Below, in pieces: positions 1-8,917 of a DNA stretch of 64,000 nt. The translations under genes and the position numbers were made by a program. The notes below the pieces were generated by a model. The model had not been told where the DNA came from. It saw only the letters and a program-made list of their open reading frames with translations, and made no database searches. Source of the stretch: Protofrankia sp963555925 (GTDB lineage: Bacteria > Actinomycetota > Actinomycetes > Frankiales > Frankiaceae); the NCBI GenBank assembly GCA_963555925.1, contig CAUVXJ010000011.1, positions 62,001-126,000 of the forward strand, read 5' to 3'. How positions within the stretch are numbered: position 1 is the first letter of the stretch; every line of letters starts with the position of its first letter.

Positions 1-1993
1 CGACGGCCTGCAACCCATGGATGCCTTCGACGGGTCGGTGGTGGGTCGAACGGCCGAGCACCGCCCGGTTCCCGGCGATACTGACCGGGGTGTACACGAC
101 CGGCCTGGCGGCGGCAGTCACGGTGAGACGTCCGCGCCGGCTTGCGCCGACCAGGTGTTCACGTCCGTCCAACGAGTCCGCGGGCAGCTCCTCGTCCACC
201 GGGCCGAACGGGCCCGTCGCGGGGAGCGGATCAGTCGCGCAGAGGTCACCGTCGGGCGGCTGGTTCACCGGGCGCCCGGATAAGTCCGTGGCCGCATCGG
301 TGGCGTAGATCCGTACCAGGGCGCCGGGGACAGTCGTCCACCGTAGAGTGGTCATCGCGCCATCGCTGTCCGCTTCAAGGTCCAGCACCGGACGCGGTCT
401 GGCGATCACCTTCACGACCACGTCCACGCCCGCCGTGTGGGCCAGGGCGCCAAGCGAGTCCGGGTAGGACACCCGGACCCGATAGCGGTAGGTGGCTCCG
501 GTCTGCACGTCACGGTCGAGATAGCCGCCACCGGCGGCGCGAACCCGACGGGTGGCGCCGTGAAACGACGACGACTCGTCAAAGGCCCGCTCGACCAGCA
601 CGTCGTCGTATCCGGCTGCGAGGGCCCAGGACAGGGCGACGCCGTCGCCGTCCATCCGGGCGCGCAGCCCGATGACGTCCGGGGCGATCATCAGTGGCGG
701 GGTGCGGGCCGGTACCGAGCGTCGGCCGCCGGCCGCCGACATCACCTCGTGCCAGATCGTCATGCCACGGGGGACGCCCGCGTCGGACAGCTCGGTCGAG
801 CCGGTCGTGCCGAGACTGCGTTCGAACCGCCCGCCCGGTGCGGCCGGGTCCGCCACCACCCGCAGGATGCGGAAGGACACCGGGCCGGACGACTCCGGCG
901 GACTCCACCGCAGGACCACCGCGCCGTCCTCCTGGGTGGCGGTCAGGTTGGACGGCGGTGCAAGTACATCGCCGTCATCGGCCGGCCGGTCGACGGGTGG
1001 GTCGGCTGGATCAGCTGGGCTGGCCCGGGAATCTCGGGCGGTCGCCGCGATCTCGGGTGCGCTGTCGAAAGCGTAGTGCGGGCCGATGTCGTCCCGGCTG
1101 ATGATCCGCGGGTGTCCGCTCGGACGCGCGGGTTCGCGAGCTGATGGCGGCGCGCTGATCGGTGGCCGGGCCGTCGCGATGTCGATCAGGAGTCCGTGGG
1201 TCTGGCGGGACGTCAGCCGGGTACGCGGATCCTTGTCCAGCAGACCGGCGAGGACGTCGGCCAGCGGGCCCGCCCGGTAGGTCGGCGAGGGGGGCTGGAA
1301 CAGGATCGCCGCCACCATCGCGGCGAAGGTCTCCCGGTAGAACGGCGGCTTCCCCTCCACAGCGAAATAGAGGGTCGCGCCGAGACCGAACAGGTCTGCC
1401 TCGGGCGTCGCCGGATCGCCGGTCAAGCGCTCCGGCGACATGTATGACGGGGTTCCGAGTACTCCAGTGACGGTGAGTGCGGAGTCGCTGTCGCGGGTCG
1501 CGATGCCGAAGTCGGTCAGAACCACCCGGCCGCCGGTTCCGATCAGCACGTTCGAGGGCTTCACGTCGCGGTGCAGAATGCCGAACGCATGCGCGGCGGA
1601 CAGGGCGTCGCCGATTGCGACGCCGATCCGGGCCACCTCGGCGACGGGGAGCGGGCCGTGATCGCGAACCAACTGGAACAGCGACTGCGACGGCACCAGC
1701 TCCATGACGATCCATGGCAGGCCATCCTCGACGACCACGTCGAGGATGGTCACCACGTGTGGATGGCCTCGCAGCCGCGCGGCGTGCCGGGCCTCTCGCA
1801 ACGCCCTTTCAACCCGGTCGGCCCGCTCGAACGGATCAAGATCGCCGCCGAGGTCAACCTCTTTGAGGGCCGCCTCGGTCAGCAGCACCTGGTCAAAGGC
1901 ACGCCAGACCGTGCCCATTCCGCCGGTGCCGAGCCGTTCGATGAGCCGGTACCGGCTGGCCACGATGCGGCTGGCCTCTGGAGCGGCAGCCAC
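1..1993 (-). CDS. Serine/threonine protein kinase with fibronectin-III-like extension (C-terminus cut by window edge)
   Basis: A Hanks-type protein kinase that should phosphorylate Ser/Thr residues. The GTG start at 1993 follows a GGAGGGGG ribosome site. The first ~270 residues show the glycine loop (GTGGMGTVW), the catalytic HRDVKPSN, DFG within LTDFGIA, and an APE-like SPE. No obvious membrane segment follows. After a short Pro/Arg-rich linker there is fibronectin-III-like sequence (PPSNLTATQEDGAVVLRW and similar later stretches), which suggests protein or surface binding. The frame stays open to base 1, so the end is missing. It lies 22 bp downstream of the DUF2142 gene on the same strand and may be co-transcribed. 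The kinase call is firm; the target is unknown. Confidence 0.88.
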   Translation of the reverse strand, partial: MAAAPEASRIVASRYRLIERLGTGGMGTVWRAFDQVLLTEAALKEVDLGGDLDPFERADRVERALREARHAARLRGHPHVVTILDVVVEDGLPWIVMELVPSQSLFQLVRDHGPLPVAEVARIGVAIGDALSAAHAFGILHRDVKPSNVLIGTGGRVVLTDFGIATRDSDSALTVTGVLGTPSYMSPERLTGDPATPEADLFGLGATLYFAVEGKPPFYRETFAAMVAAILFQPPSPTYRAGPLADVLAGLLDKDPRTRLTSRQTHGLLIDIATARPPISAPPSAREPARPSGHPRIISRDDIGPHYAFDSAPEIAATARDSRASPADPADPPVDRPADDGDVLAPPSNLTATQEDGAVVLRWSPPESSGPVSFRILRVVADPAAPGGRFERSLGTTGSTELSDAGVPRGMTIWHEVMSAAGGRRSVPARTPPLMIAPDVIGLRARMDGDGVALSWALAAGYDDVLVERAFDESSSFHGATRRVRAAGGGYLDRDVQTGATYRYRVRVSYPDSLGALAHTAGVDVVVKVIARPRPVLDLEADSDGAMTTLRWTTVPGALVRIYATDAATDLSGRPVNQPPDGDLCATDPLPATGPFGPVDEELPADSLDGREHLVGASRRGRLTVTAAARPVVYTPVSIAGNRAVLGRSTHHRPVEGIHGLQAV

Positions 1994-2015
1994 GGCGCCC
2001 CCTCCGCGATCTTTC

Positions 2016-3785
2016 CTACGCCGAGTTGTCCCAATGCAGCATGCCACCTGGATTGCCCGATGGCGTCGGCCGCGTCGTTCGGTTCTCGGTCTCGTCGGTC
2101 TCGTCGGTTTCGTCGGTCGCTGGTTCGGTCGCCGGGTCGGTCGCCGGGTCGGTCGCCGGGTCGGTCGCCGGGTCGGTCGCGGCGTAGCGGTGGGCGCCCG
2201 GACTGTACGGCCGGCCGATCCGCACAGCGGCGGATGACCGGGCCGCGGCAAGGGTCATCGTGACCGGCAGGCAGGCCAGGACCAGCCATACGAGCCAGCC
2301 GCCCGGCGGCGACCACGCCGAGCCCGATACGAACCAGAGCGGTCCGTCCACGCCGACCGCGTACCGACGGCTGTTGGCGGCCCATGCGAAGAACTGGCTG
2401 ACCGCGGTCATGGCGATGACGCCGGTTGCCACCGCGGCCGACTGCCCGCTCAGGCGCGCGGGCAGTCGGCCGGCGAGCACCTCCACCGACAGCAGAGGCA
2501 GCATCACCAGGGCGGGCAGGATGTACCGGCCCTGCATGCCGAAGCCGTTCTGGATGAACACGGCCGCGGCGAGCAGCTCGTAGGTGGCCACGACCATGGC
2601 GAGGCTGCCCGCAAGCAGCGCGCGATCGCGCCACCCACCGACCGCGAACGCGGCAAGGAAGAGCCCGGCGGCCAGTAGCCCCCACAGCCAGTACACGGCG
2701 CTCGGGATGGGGACCGACTGCCAGCCGAAAACCCCGACGGCCTGGCGCGCGGATTCCGGGGCGAGGTCGACCGCGACCGCGAGACCGTGGCCGAGGCGGC
2801 CCCACAGGACCGGGGTCCGCAGCGACAGGCTCTGCGTCCAGAGCACGGTCGCGGCGAGCCCCGTCACGGTGACCGCCACCGCCGCGGCGCCGGGCGGGCC
2901 GGCTGCGCGTACTCGCCCCAGCACTGCGCGTCCGCCGATACGGCCGATCCCGATCGTGATCGCGAAAGCCACCCACAGGGGAGCCAGTGGACGGCTCAGC
3001 GCGGTGGTGGTCAGGACCGCGCCGGCGACCAACCACATTCGGGCCGTGGGCTGTTCGGCCCGGGACAGGCGCAGCACCGCCGCTATGGACGCGATGGCCC
3101 CGGTGACCTCGGCGCCGCTGGTACCCGCCTGCGAACTGAGGAAGAGCACCATCGGGGTGACCGCGACCGCGAAGCCTGCCAGCAGCACAGGCCGTTGGTT
3201 GCGTATCCGGTCCGCCCGTCTTTCCCCCGGCCGCGTCCCGTCCGGAGGTTGCCCACTCAGCAGAAGCCACAGCCCGGCGCCGAGCAACCCCACCGAGATG
3301 AGGGCGGAACCCAGGCGCGCAAGGATGTAACCGGACTGAACCGACCAGCCGGCGCGGGTGAGTATTCCCTCGGGTATGTACAGCCAGGGTGGATACGCCC
3401 CGACAATGCTGTTGATCCGACCGTTCGGAACGACCGCCGGCCGGCGCAGACATGTCGCCGACGCATCCCGGTGCAACGCGGTACACGGAGGATTCGTCGT
3501 GACGCGGAGGTCGGCTGGCACCAGGAAGCTTCGGTAGGCGTTCCGGACCTGGCGGAGAGAATCCTCGTTGAATGCCCGCAACGCCTGTATTTCCGCGAAC
3601 GGGACGGCGGCACCGAGTATGTGTCCGTGTCCCGCCGCCACGACCTTCGCGTAATGGCTTGGCTCGTCCGGAGCGGTTCCCAGCGGATTTGTCAGGGCCC
3701 ACAGCAGAATCCATCCGAACAGGGCGCCGAGGAGGAGCTCCGGCGCGCGGTTTCTTCGGGCGCCGGACAACCGCGGTCTTCTCAT
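2016..3785 (-). CDS. DUF2142 family multi-pass membrane protein
   Basis: A 589-residue integral membrane protein. The N-terminus has a hydrophobic segment (LLLGALFGWILLWALTNP) followed by the APDEPSHY motif typical of DUF2142 proteins. About ten further hydrophobic segments follow, many rich in Ala/Val/Leu. The fold resembles GT-C glycosyltransferase-like membrane proteins often linked to cell-envelope polysaccharide, but no reaction is established. ATG at 3785 is preceded by AGGTGG. The last ~60 residues are hydrophilic and repetitive (ATDP units, then TDE units), encoded by a 12-bp tandem repeat. The kinase gene follows on the same strand. Confidence 0.8.
   Translation of the reverse strand: MRRPRLSGARRNRAPELLLGALFGWILLWALTNPLGTAPDEPSHYAKVVAAGHGHILGAAVPFAEIQALRAFNEDSLRQVRNAYRSFLVPADLRVTTNPPCTALHRDASATCLRRPAVVPNGRINSIVGAYPPWLYIPEGILTRAGWSVQSGYILARLGSALISVGLLGAGLWLLLSGQPPDGTRPGERRADRIRNQRPVLLAGFAVAVTPMVLFLSSQAGTSGAEVTGAIASIAAVLRLSRAEQPTARMWLVAGAVLTTTALSRPLAPLWVAFAITIGIGRIGGRAVLGRVRAAGPPGAAAVAVTVTGLAATVLWTQSLSLRTPVLWGRLGHGLAVAVDLAPESARQAVGVFGWQSVPIPSAVYWLWGLLAAGLFLAAFAVGGWRDRALLAGSLAMVVATYELLAAAVFIQNGFGMQGRYILPALVMLPLLSVEVLAGRLPARLSGQSAAVATGVIAMTAVSQFFAWAANSRRYAVGVDGPLWFVSGSAWSPPGGWLVWLVLACLPVTMTLAAARSSAAVRIGRPYSPGAHRYAATDPATDPATDPATDPATEPATDETDETDETENRTTRPTPSGNPGGMLHWDNSA
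2088..2180. repeat. 12-bp and 9-bp tandem repeats in the DUF2142 tail
   Basis: A 12-bp unit (CGGTCGCCGGGT) is repeated about four to five times, next to a shorter 9-bp series. Both are multiples of three and encode Ala-Thr-Asp-Pro and Thr-Asp-Glu repeats at the C-terminus of the membrane protein. This looks like slippage-prone, length-variable coding sequence. Confidence 0.85.
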
Positions 3786-3888
3786 CCGTACTTACCGCCA
3801 CCTGGGAAATTTTTCGTCGACAACCTGCGGAATTCCACGCGCGGTGAGATCCTCGGTGTCCGCCGCGCGAGGTAACAATAGCCTGCTC

Positions 3889-4433
3889 TTATGGTTTGAC
3901 GGGCTGTGGCCGCCAGCTGGTCACCAGGAGCGCGGCAGCCCCCGCGAGACCGACACCGGTGGAGATCGCGAAGCCGGCCCAGCCGGCTCCGCCCAGGCCG
4001 ATCGCGTGGTCGAGCGAGGCCTTGCCCGGGCCGGCGGTGGCGATCCCGATCGCGATCACAGCGATCATCAGAACGTACTCGTAGCCCTCGCGGAACACGA
4101 AGAACCCGTTCCGCCGGTGTGCGACGATGCCCGCGACCGCCATGAGGCCGACCGCGGCCGACGCGGCCAGCGGCGTGAGGAAGCCGGCAGCGAGGCCGAT
4201 GCCCGCCGCNNNNNNNNNNNNNNNNNNNNNNNNNNNNNNNNNNNNNNNNNNNNNNNNNNNNNNNNNNNNNNNNNNNNNNNNNNNNNNNNNNNNNNNNGCA
4301 GGCCCATGGACCCGTACCAGCCCGCCGCGCCCGCTATCCGGCCACCGCCGAACAGGTGGTTCCACCCGTGGGCGACCAGGGTGAGCCCCACGCAGAGACG
4401 AATCAGAAGGATGGCTGTATCGATATGGGTCAC
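3889..4433 (-). CDS. DoxX family membrane protein (interrupted by assembly gap)
   Basis: A small four-helix membrane protein of the DoxX family. The N-terminal part reads VTHIDTAILLIRLCVGLTLV, then HGWNHLFGGGRIAGAAGWYGSMG, a DoxX signature. The C-terminal part has the RRNGFFVFREGYEYVLM segment and a final helix. The halves are in different frames only because the run of N between them (88 bases) is not the true length. GTG at 4433 is chosen because AGGAG lies 7 bp upstream. Family members are linked to redox or thiol homeostasis; the role here is not shown. Confidence 0.82.
4210..4297. other. Assembly gap (88 N)
   Basis: A run of N inside the DoxX gene. The flanking coding frames do not match across it, so the stated length is an estimate. 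Confidence 0.99.
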
Positions 4434-4828
4434 TTCATGCTCCTGAGGAAGAACTGGCGGGTCGGTGCTCCCGCCGCGGCGCTGTGTGTCAGCCGGACTG
4501 TGCATAAGGGACGGTCCACGCCCGGTTTCGCCCCTTGACCTCGAACATCGGACATCGGGAGGCGGACCGAGGGATGCGGACCGAGGGAGGCGGCGGCGGA
4601 CGTAGGAGGGCAGCTGGCGCAGGGCAGTGGGTGCGGATGAGGAGACTATGGTGTCTGCACCGCACTTCGCCATGTTTGTCTACACGAAGCCTGCGCCGGC
4701 GGGCGGTGGTACGGCCTGCCCCGGGCCGGGGCAGCCCGCGGGTCACACCGGCTGCGACCCGGGGTGCCGGCGCGACGGCTATGCCCAAGATGCTTCGGTG
4801 ATGGCTGAATGAACTATACGATGGATCG
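4434..4828. other. Intergenic region between DoxX and FadR-type regulator
   Basis: This 395-bp stretch separates two divergent genes and should hold both promoters. No convincing gene was found. Just before the regulator start is a short AT-richer patch (around 4808-4826) that could be its promoter or autoregulatory site. Confidence 0.5.
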
Positions 4829-5605
4829 ATGAACAGACGACCCGCCGACATCGACGCGACTGGTCACGTTCGGGTGCCCAAGACCGCCGAGCTGGTGGCG
4901 GCCGCCCTGCGTCGACAGATTATCCGTGGCGATCTTCGAGAAGGTGACGGCCTCCCCAACGAGGCGTCCCTGATGGCGCGGTTCGATGTTTCGCGGCCGA
5001 CGCTGCGCGAGGCGTTCCGGGTGTTGGAGTCCGAGGGTCTGATCGGCGTGCGCCGCGGTGCGCACGGCGGGGCGCGGGTGCATGTTCCAAATGGTGATGT
5101 GGCGGCGCATTTTGTGGGGCTGGTCCTCCAACACGACAATGTGACCGTCGCCGACGTGCTGGAAGCCCGTTCGGTGATCGAACCACCGGCGGCCCGGCTG
5201 TTGGCGGCGCGGCGGCGCCGGCGGGATATCGAGGCGCTCACGGCGCATCTCGATTCCGACGAACAGCGCCTGGCTGGTCCGGAGAGTCTGATTCCGGCGC
5301 ACACCGACTTCCACGAGACAATGGTGGAGCTGGCCGGTAACCATACCCTGGCGGTCCTGACGAGAATGTTGCGTCATCTGATCACCGGCGTGACGATGGC
5401 ACATCGGGCTACGCTGCCGTCCGGTAGTGGGGCGGAGTTCCATGAGGACGAGCTCGCCCTGCGTGCGCATCGGCGACTGGTCGATCTCATTGCGGCCGGT
5501 GACGCCACCGGGGCGGAGGTTTTCTGGCGGCGCCATCTGGTCGAGACCAATCAGGTCGTCCTGGAGCATTTCGATGAGGCCAGCGTGCTTGACGTGCTCG
5601 GTTGA
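4829..5605 (+). CDS. FadR/GntR-family transcriptional regulator with FCD domain
   Basis: A 258-residue FadR-subfamily regulator, probably sensing an acyl-CoA or carboxylate intermediate and controlling nearby genes. Residues ~10-85 are a winged helix with the GntR signature (RFDVSRPTLREAFRVLESEG, then VRRGAHGGARV). Residues ~100-245 form the FCD ligand domain with Asp/His residues in the usual positions (ADVLEARSVIE, HTDFHETMVELAGNH, and a late RAHRRLVDLI ... FWRRHL). It is clearly paralogous to the regulator at 13316-14071. The ATG at 4829 has only a weak ribosome site, so the start is slightly uncertain. Confidence 0.88.
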   Translation: MNRRPADIDATGHVRVPKTAELVAAALRRQIIRGDLREGDGLPNEASLMARFDVSRPTLREAFRVLESEGLIGVRRGAHGGARVHVPNGDVAAHFVGLVLQHDNVTVADVLEARSVIEPPAARLLAARRRRRDIEALTAHLDSDEQRLAGPESLIPAHTDFHETMVELAGNHTLAVLTRMLRHLITGVTMAHRATLPSGSGAEFHEDELALRAHRRLVDLIAAGDATGAEVFWRRHLVETNQVVLEHFDEASVLDVLG

Positions 5606-5692
5606 GGACGGAACCGATTGTCGCATCGGTGGAAGAAAGGGTTTCCCCGAAAATCCAGCGTTTCCGTGGGGGATCCGTCCTCAGGGTGGCCG

Positions 5693-6694
5693 CTACCCGG
5701 CCGGTGGCGGCGTAGGGGCATCCACCGCGCGCAGTAGCGGCGCGAGACGGGTGCACACCACGTTGACGTGTTCGGCGACGAGATCCTCCGGCATGCCGCC
5801 GAGGGAGGCCCACAGGTACACGGTGTCAACCGGCGCGTCGCCGACGAAGGCCCGGATGCTGCTCGCGACATCCTCGGGCGTGCCGTAGTGGAAGTAGTCG
5901 AGCGGGCTCCTGGATGCTTCGCGAGCCCGGATGCGGTCGGGATCGACCGGCCGTGGCGTCGGGGTGTCGGTTCCCTCCACCATGTGCCGGCGGTAGGAGT
6001 CGAGCTGGTAGGCGAGATACCTGCTCACGACCGGCCAGTCGCGTTCCGGGTCGTTGCTGACCCAGCCCTGGATGCCGCCGCCCATCCGGGCGATCTCGGG
6101 GGCGTGCCCGGCCTCCGCGAGCCCTTCCCGGTACGGCTCGGCGATCCCGCCGAAGGCCGACAGCAGGTTCTCACCGAGCAGACCGGCCCGCCGGGCGCCC
6201 TTGGGTCCCAGGTAGCCGAGCCAGATGGGCAGCCGGTCCTGGACGGGACGCGGGGTCACTCGACCTTCGGCCCAGATCCGCCGCAGCTCACGGACCCGCC
6301 CGTCGGTGGTGCCGTACCGTTTCGTCGGGTCGGCGCCGAACAGCTCGAACTCGGGTATCCGGTAGCCGGCGCCGAGGCCGAGGTCGAGTCGGCCGCCGCT
6401 GATGATGTCCACCACCGCGGCCTGCTCGGCGATCTCGACCGCCGCGTGCAGCGGGGCGATCATGATGCCGGTCCCGATGCGTACCCGGCTCGTGCAGGCC
6501 GCGATGGCTGCCGCGAAGGTAAGCGGTTGCGGAAGGTAGTCGTCATCGAACAGGTGGTGTTCAGTCACCCAGACCGAATCCGCGCCCAGCCGTTCCGCCT
6601 CCTGGCACATCTCCAAGGTGAACCCGTAGAGGCGGGTCGGGTCCTGCCGGCGGTCCGGTGGGTTGCGGAGATCGAAGTAGATGCCTACCTGCAT
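5693..6694 (-). CDS. LLM-class flavin-dependent oxidoreductase
   Basis: A luciferase-like TIM-barrel monooxygenase or F420/FMN oxidoreductase of 333 residues. Typical family features are the N-terminal VGIYFDLRNPP strand, AERLGADSVWVTEHHL, the RVRIGTGIMIAPLHAAVEIAEQ segment, and SGGRLDLGLGAGYR. A C-terminal GTPEDV segment is also typical. ATG at 6694 has AGGAG seven bases upstream. It is divergent from a second LLM gene starting at 6849, so the pair probably share a control region. Cofactor (FMN or F420) and substrate cannot be told from sequence. Confidence 0.85.
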   Translation of the reverse strand: MQVGIYFDLRNPPDRRQDPTRLYGFTLEMCQEAERLGADSVWVTEHHLFDDDYLPQPLTFAAAIAACTSRVRIGTGIMIAPLHAAVEIAEQAAVVDIISGGRLDLGLGAGYRIPEFELFGADPTKRYGTTDGRVRELRRIWAEGRVTPRPVQDRLPIWLGYLGPKGARRAGLLGENLLSAFGGIAEPYREGLAEAGHAPEIARMGGGIQGWVSNDPERDWPVVSRYLAYQLDSYRRHMVEGTDTPTPRPVDPDRIRAREASRSPLDYFHYGTPEDVASSIRAFVGDAPVDTVYLWASLGGMPEDLVAEHVNVVCTRLAPLLRAVDAPTPPPAG

Positions 6695-6755
6695 GCTGGT
6701 CTCCTTCGTCCGGACGACGGGCAGGTGGTGAAGGTCTGCTCGCCTCGCCTCGCGT

Positions 6756-6783
6756 ACAAATGAGGTAGACAATACAGATGAGG
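6756..6783. promoter_or_regulatory. Direct repeat in divergent promoter of two LLM genes
   Basis: ACAAATGAGG (6756-6765) and ACAGATGAGG (6774-6783) are repeated 18 bp apart in the AT-richer part of the divergent LLM-LLM intergenic region. The spacing would place a dimeric regulator on one face of DNA. Operator function is inferred. Confidence 0.35.
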
Positions 6784-6848
6784 CATCTTCATGTCCTTGG
6801 GGGCGTCCGCCTGCGGCGCGCCGCCTGTCGGCCGGCCGGGGAGGCTCT

Positions 6849-7856
6849 GTGAAGATCGATACGACCCTTGCGAAGGATATCGACGATGTCCACCGCAACG
6901 CGCGAGAAGCCGAGGCCGCGGGGTACGACGGCCTGTGGGTGGGCGAGACGCGGCACGATCCGTTTCTGCTGTCGCTGCGGGCGGGTGACGCCACCGCGGA
7001 TCTGACAGTCGGGACCTCCATCGCGATCGCCTTCGCCCGGACGCCGATGACGCTGGCGAATGTAGGTTTTGATCTTGCCCGCTACTCCCGGGGGCGATTC
7101 GTCCTCGGGCTGGGCTCCCAGGTCAAGCCGCATATCGAGCGACGCTTCTCCATGCCGTGGTCGCGGCCGGCTGCCCGGATGCGTGAGTTCGTGCTCGCCA
7201 TGCGCGCCATCTGGGACACCTGGCAGAACGGGACACCGCTGTCGTTCGAGGGCGAGTTCTACACCCACACCCTCATGACGCCGTTCTTCTCTCCCGAGGC
7301 GCACGAGTGGGGCCCGCCACCGGTGTACCTCGCGGCCGTCGGCGAGCTGATGACCGAGGCGGCCGCCGAAGTGGCTGACGGCATGTTCTTCCATGCGTTC
7401 TCGACGCCGCGCTACCTGCGTGAGGTCACCCTTCCGGCGCTGGAGCGGGGCCGGGCGAAGATCGGCCGGACGTTGTCGGACTTCGTCCTGGCCGGCCCGG
7501 CGTTCGCGACGGTGGGCCGTAATGAGGCGGAGCTGGCGACCGCCATCGCCGGCACCAAGAAGCAGATCGCCTTCTACGCCTCCACACCGGCCTACCGCGG
7601 GGTCCTCGAACTGCACGGCTGGGGTGACCTGCAGACCGAGCTGACCCGCATGAGCAAGCAGAATCGCTGGTCGGAGATGGGCGACCTGATCGACGACGAG
7701 ATCCTGCGGACGTTCTCCGTCGTCGGTTCACCCGCGGAGGTCGGTAAGGGTCTGCGGGAGCGGTACGGCGATGTCGCCACCCGTATCACCTTCTATGCGA
7801 CCTACGAGAGCGACCCGGCCATCTGGCCGGAGGTCCTCGACGCCGTCCGTAGCTGA
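6849..7856 (+). CDS. LLM-class F420-dependent oxidoreductase (TIGR03617-like)
   Basis: A 335-residue luciferase-like oxidoreductase. It opens with MKIDTTLAKDIDDVHRNA, then EAAGYDGLWVGETRHDPFL, a TVGTSIAIAFARTPM segment and the RGRFVLGLGSQVKPHIERR motif, a pattern known from actinobacterial F420-dependent members. The start is a GTG with GGGGAGG upstream. It is followed at 7945 by a short-chain dehydrogenase and then an enoyl-CoA hydratase on the same strand, so it likely belongs to a catabolic operon. Assignment to the family is firm; F420 use is inferred from resemblance. Confidence 0.85.
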   Translation: MKIDTTLAKDIDDVHRNAREAEAAGYDGLWVGETRHDPFLLSLRAGDATADLTVGTSIAIAFARTPMTLANVGFDLARYSRGRFVLGLGSQVKPHIERRFSMPWSRPAARMREFVLAMRAIWDTWQNGTPLSFEGEFYTHTLMTPFFSPEAHEWGPPPVYLAAVGELMTEAAAEVADGMFFHAFSTPRYLREVTLPALERGRAKIGRTLSDFVLAGPAFATVGRNEAELATAIAGTKKQIAFYASTPAYRGVLELHGWGDLQTELTRMSKQNRWSEMGDLIDDEILRTFSVVGSPAEVGKGLRERYGDVATRITFYATYESDPAIWPEVLDAVRS

Positions 7857-7944
7857 GTAGGCGTCGGCGCAGCGGTCGTCGGCGCAGCGGTCATCGCCGG
7901 ACCGTCGGCACAAGTGACTACCGGGTAACCGATCAGGGAGAGAA

Positions 7945-8871
7945 ATGAGCATTCTGGACGGCAGGGTGGCCATCGTGACCGGGGCGGGCCGCGGTCTTGG
8001 CCGCGCACACGCGCTGCTGCTCGCGAGCCAGGGGGCCCGGATCGTGATCAACGACCCGGGCGTGGCCTGGGACGGTGCCGGCAAGGACGAGGGGCGGCCC
8101 GCCCAGCAGGTCGTGGATGAGATCGTCGCTGCGGGTGGCGAAGCTGTTGCGAACTTCGACAGCGTCGCGGACTGGAAGGGTGCAGACGGGCTTGTTCAGC
8201 AGGCCGTGGACACATTCGGCGGGCTGGACGTCCTGGTCAACAACGCCGGCTTCGTCCGCGACAAGATGTTCTTCAACCTCGACGAGGACGACTGGGACTC
8301 CGTCATCGAGGTGCATCTCAAGGGCCATTTCGCGCCGGCTCGGTTCGCGGCCCGTTACTGGCGGGCCCGCGCGAAGGCGGGCGAGGAGGTCTACGGCCGG
8401 ATCATCAACACCACCAGTGAGTCCGGGCTGGTCGGCAACTTCGGCCAGGCCAACTACGCGGCTGCGAAGGCCGGGATCAGCGCGCTCACCGTCGTGATGG
8501 CCCGGGAGCTGGCCCGGATCGGGGTGACGTCCAACGCGATCGCGCCCCGGGCGCGTACCCGCATGACGACCCAGACCTTCGCCGACTACGGGCGGGTGGA
8601 GGAGGGCACGTTCGACAATCGGGCACCCGAGCACGTCAGCCCGCTGGTCGGATGGCTGGCGAGCCCGGCCGCGGCCGACATCACCGGCCAGATCTTCCAC
8701 GTCTACGGCTCGGTCGTCTCGGTCTTCCGCGGTTGGGAGGTCGCCGCCACCATTGACGCGGGCGAACGGGCCTGGACGACCGAAGAACTCGTGACCGAGG
8801 GTCCGCGACTGTTCGCCAACCACGACCCGGGTCTGCCTCCGACCCTGCCCGGGGTCGCGGCGAAGGACTGA
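7945..8871 (+). CDS. Short-chain dehydrogenase/reductase, 3-hydroxyacyl-CoA dehydrogenase-like
   Basis: A 308-residue SDR. The dinucleotide-binding motif is TGAGRGLGRAHA, NNAG is present (VLVNNAGFVRDKMF), and the catalytic Ser-Tyr-Lys is in TTSESGL ... NYAAAKAG. The arrangement INDPG after the second strand and the extended C-terminus resemble the dehydrogenase unit of multifunctional beta-oxidation enzymes (MFE-2 type), so oxidation of a 3-hydroxyacyl-CoA is the best guess. ATG at 7945 follows GGGAGAG. It is adjacent to a crotonase-family gene, which fits successive hydration and oxidation steps. Confidence 0.85.
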   Translation: MSILDGRVAIVTGAGRGLGRAHALLLASQGARIVINDPGVAWDGAGKDEGRPAQQVVDEIVAAGGEAVANFDSVADWKGADGLVQQAVDTFGGLDVLVNNAGFVRDKMFFNLDEDDWDSVIEVHLKGHFAPARFAARYWRARAKAGEEVYGRIINTTSESGLVGNFGQANYAAAKAGISALTVVMARELARIGVTSNAIAPRARTRMTTQTFADYGRVEEGTFDNRAPEHVSPLVGWLASPAAADITGQIFHVYGSVVSVFRGWEVAATIDAGERAWTTEELVTEGPRLFANHDPGLPPTLPGVAAKD

Positions 8872-8917
8872 GAGTTCGGCTCCCGGTAGCTGAATGTCCA
8901 CTTCGAAGGGAAACGCG

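Noticed and set aside
1879..3801. 640-codon open frame on the minus strand
   Set aside because: It overlaps the DUF2142 gene in another frame, is Arg/Gly/Pro-rich without domain motifs, and is explained by high GC codon bias.
4210..4297. True frameshift in the DoxX gene
   Set aside because: The frame change coincides with a run of N whose length is arbitrary; the same holds at 42809-43331.
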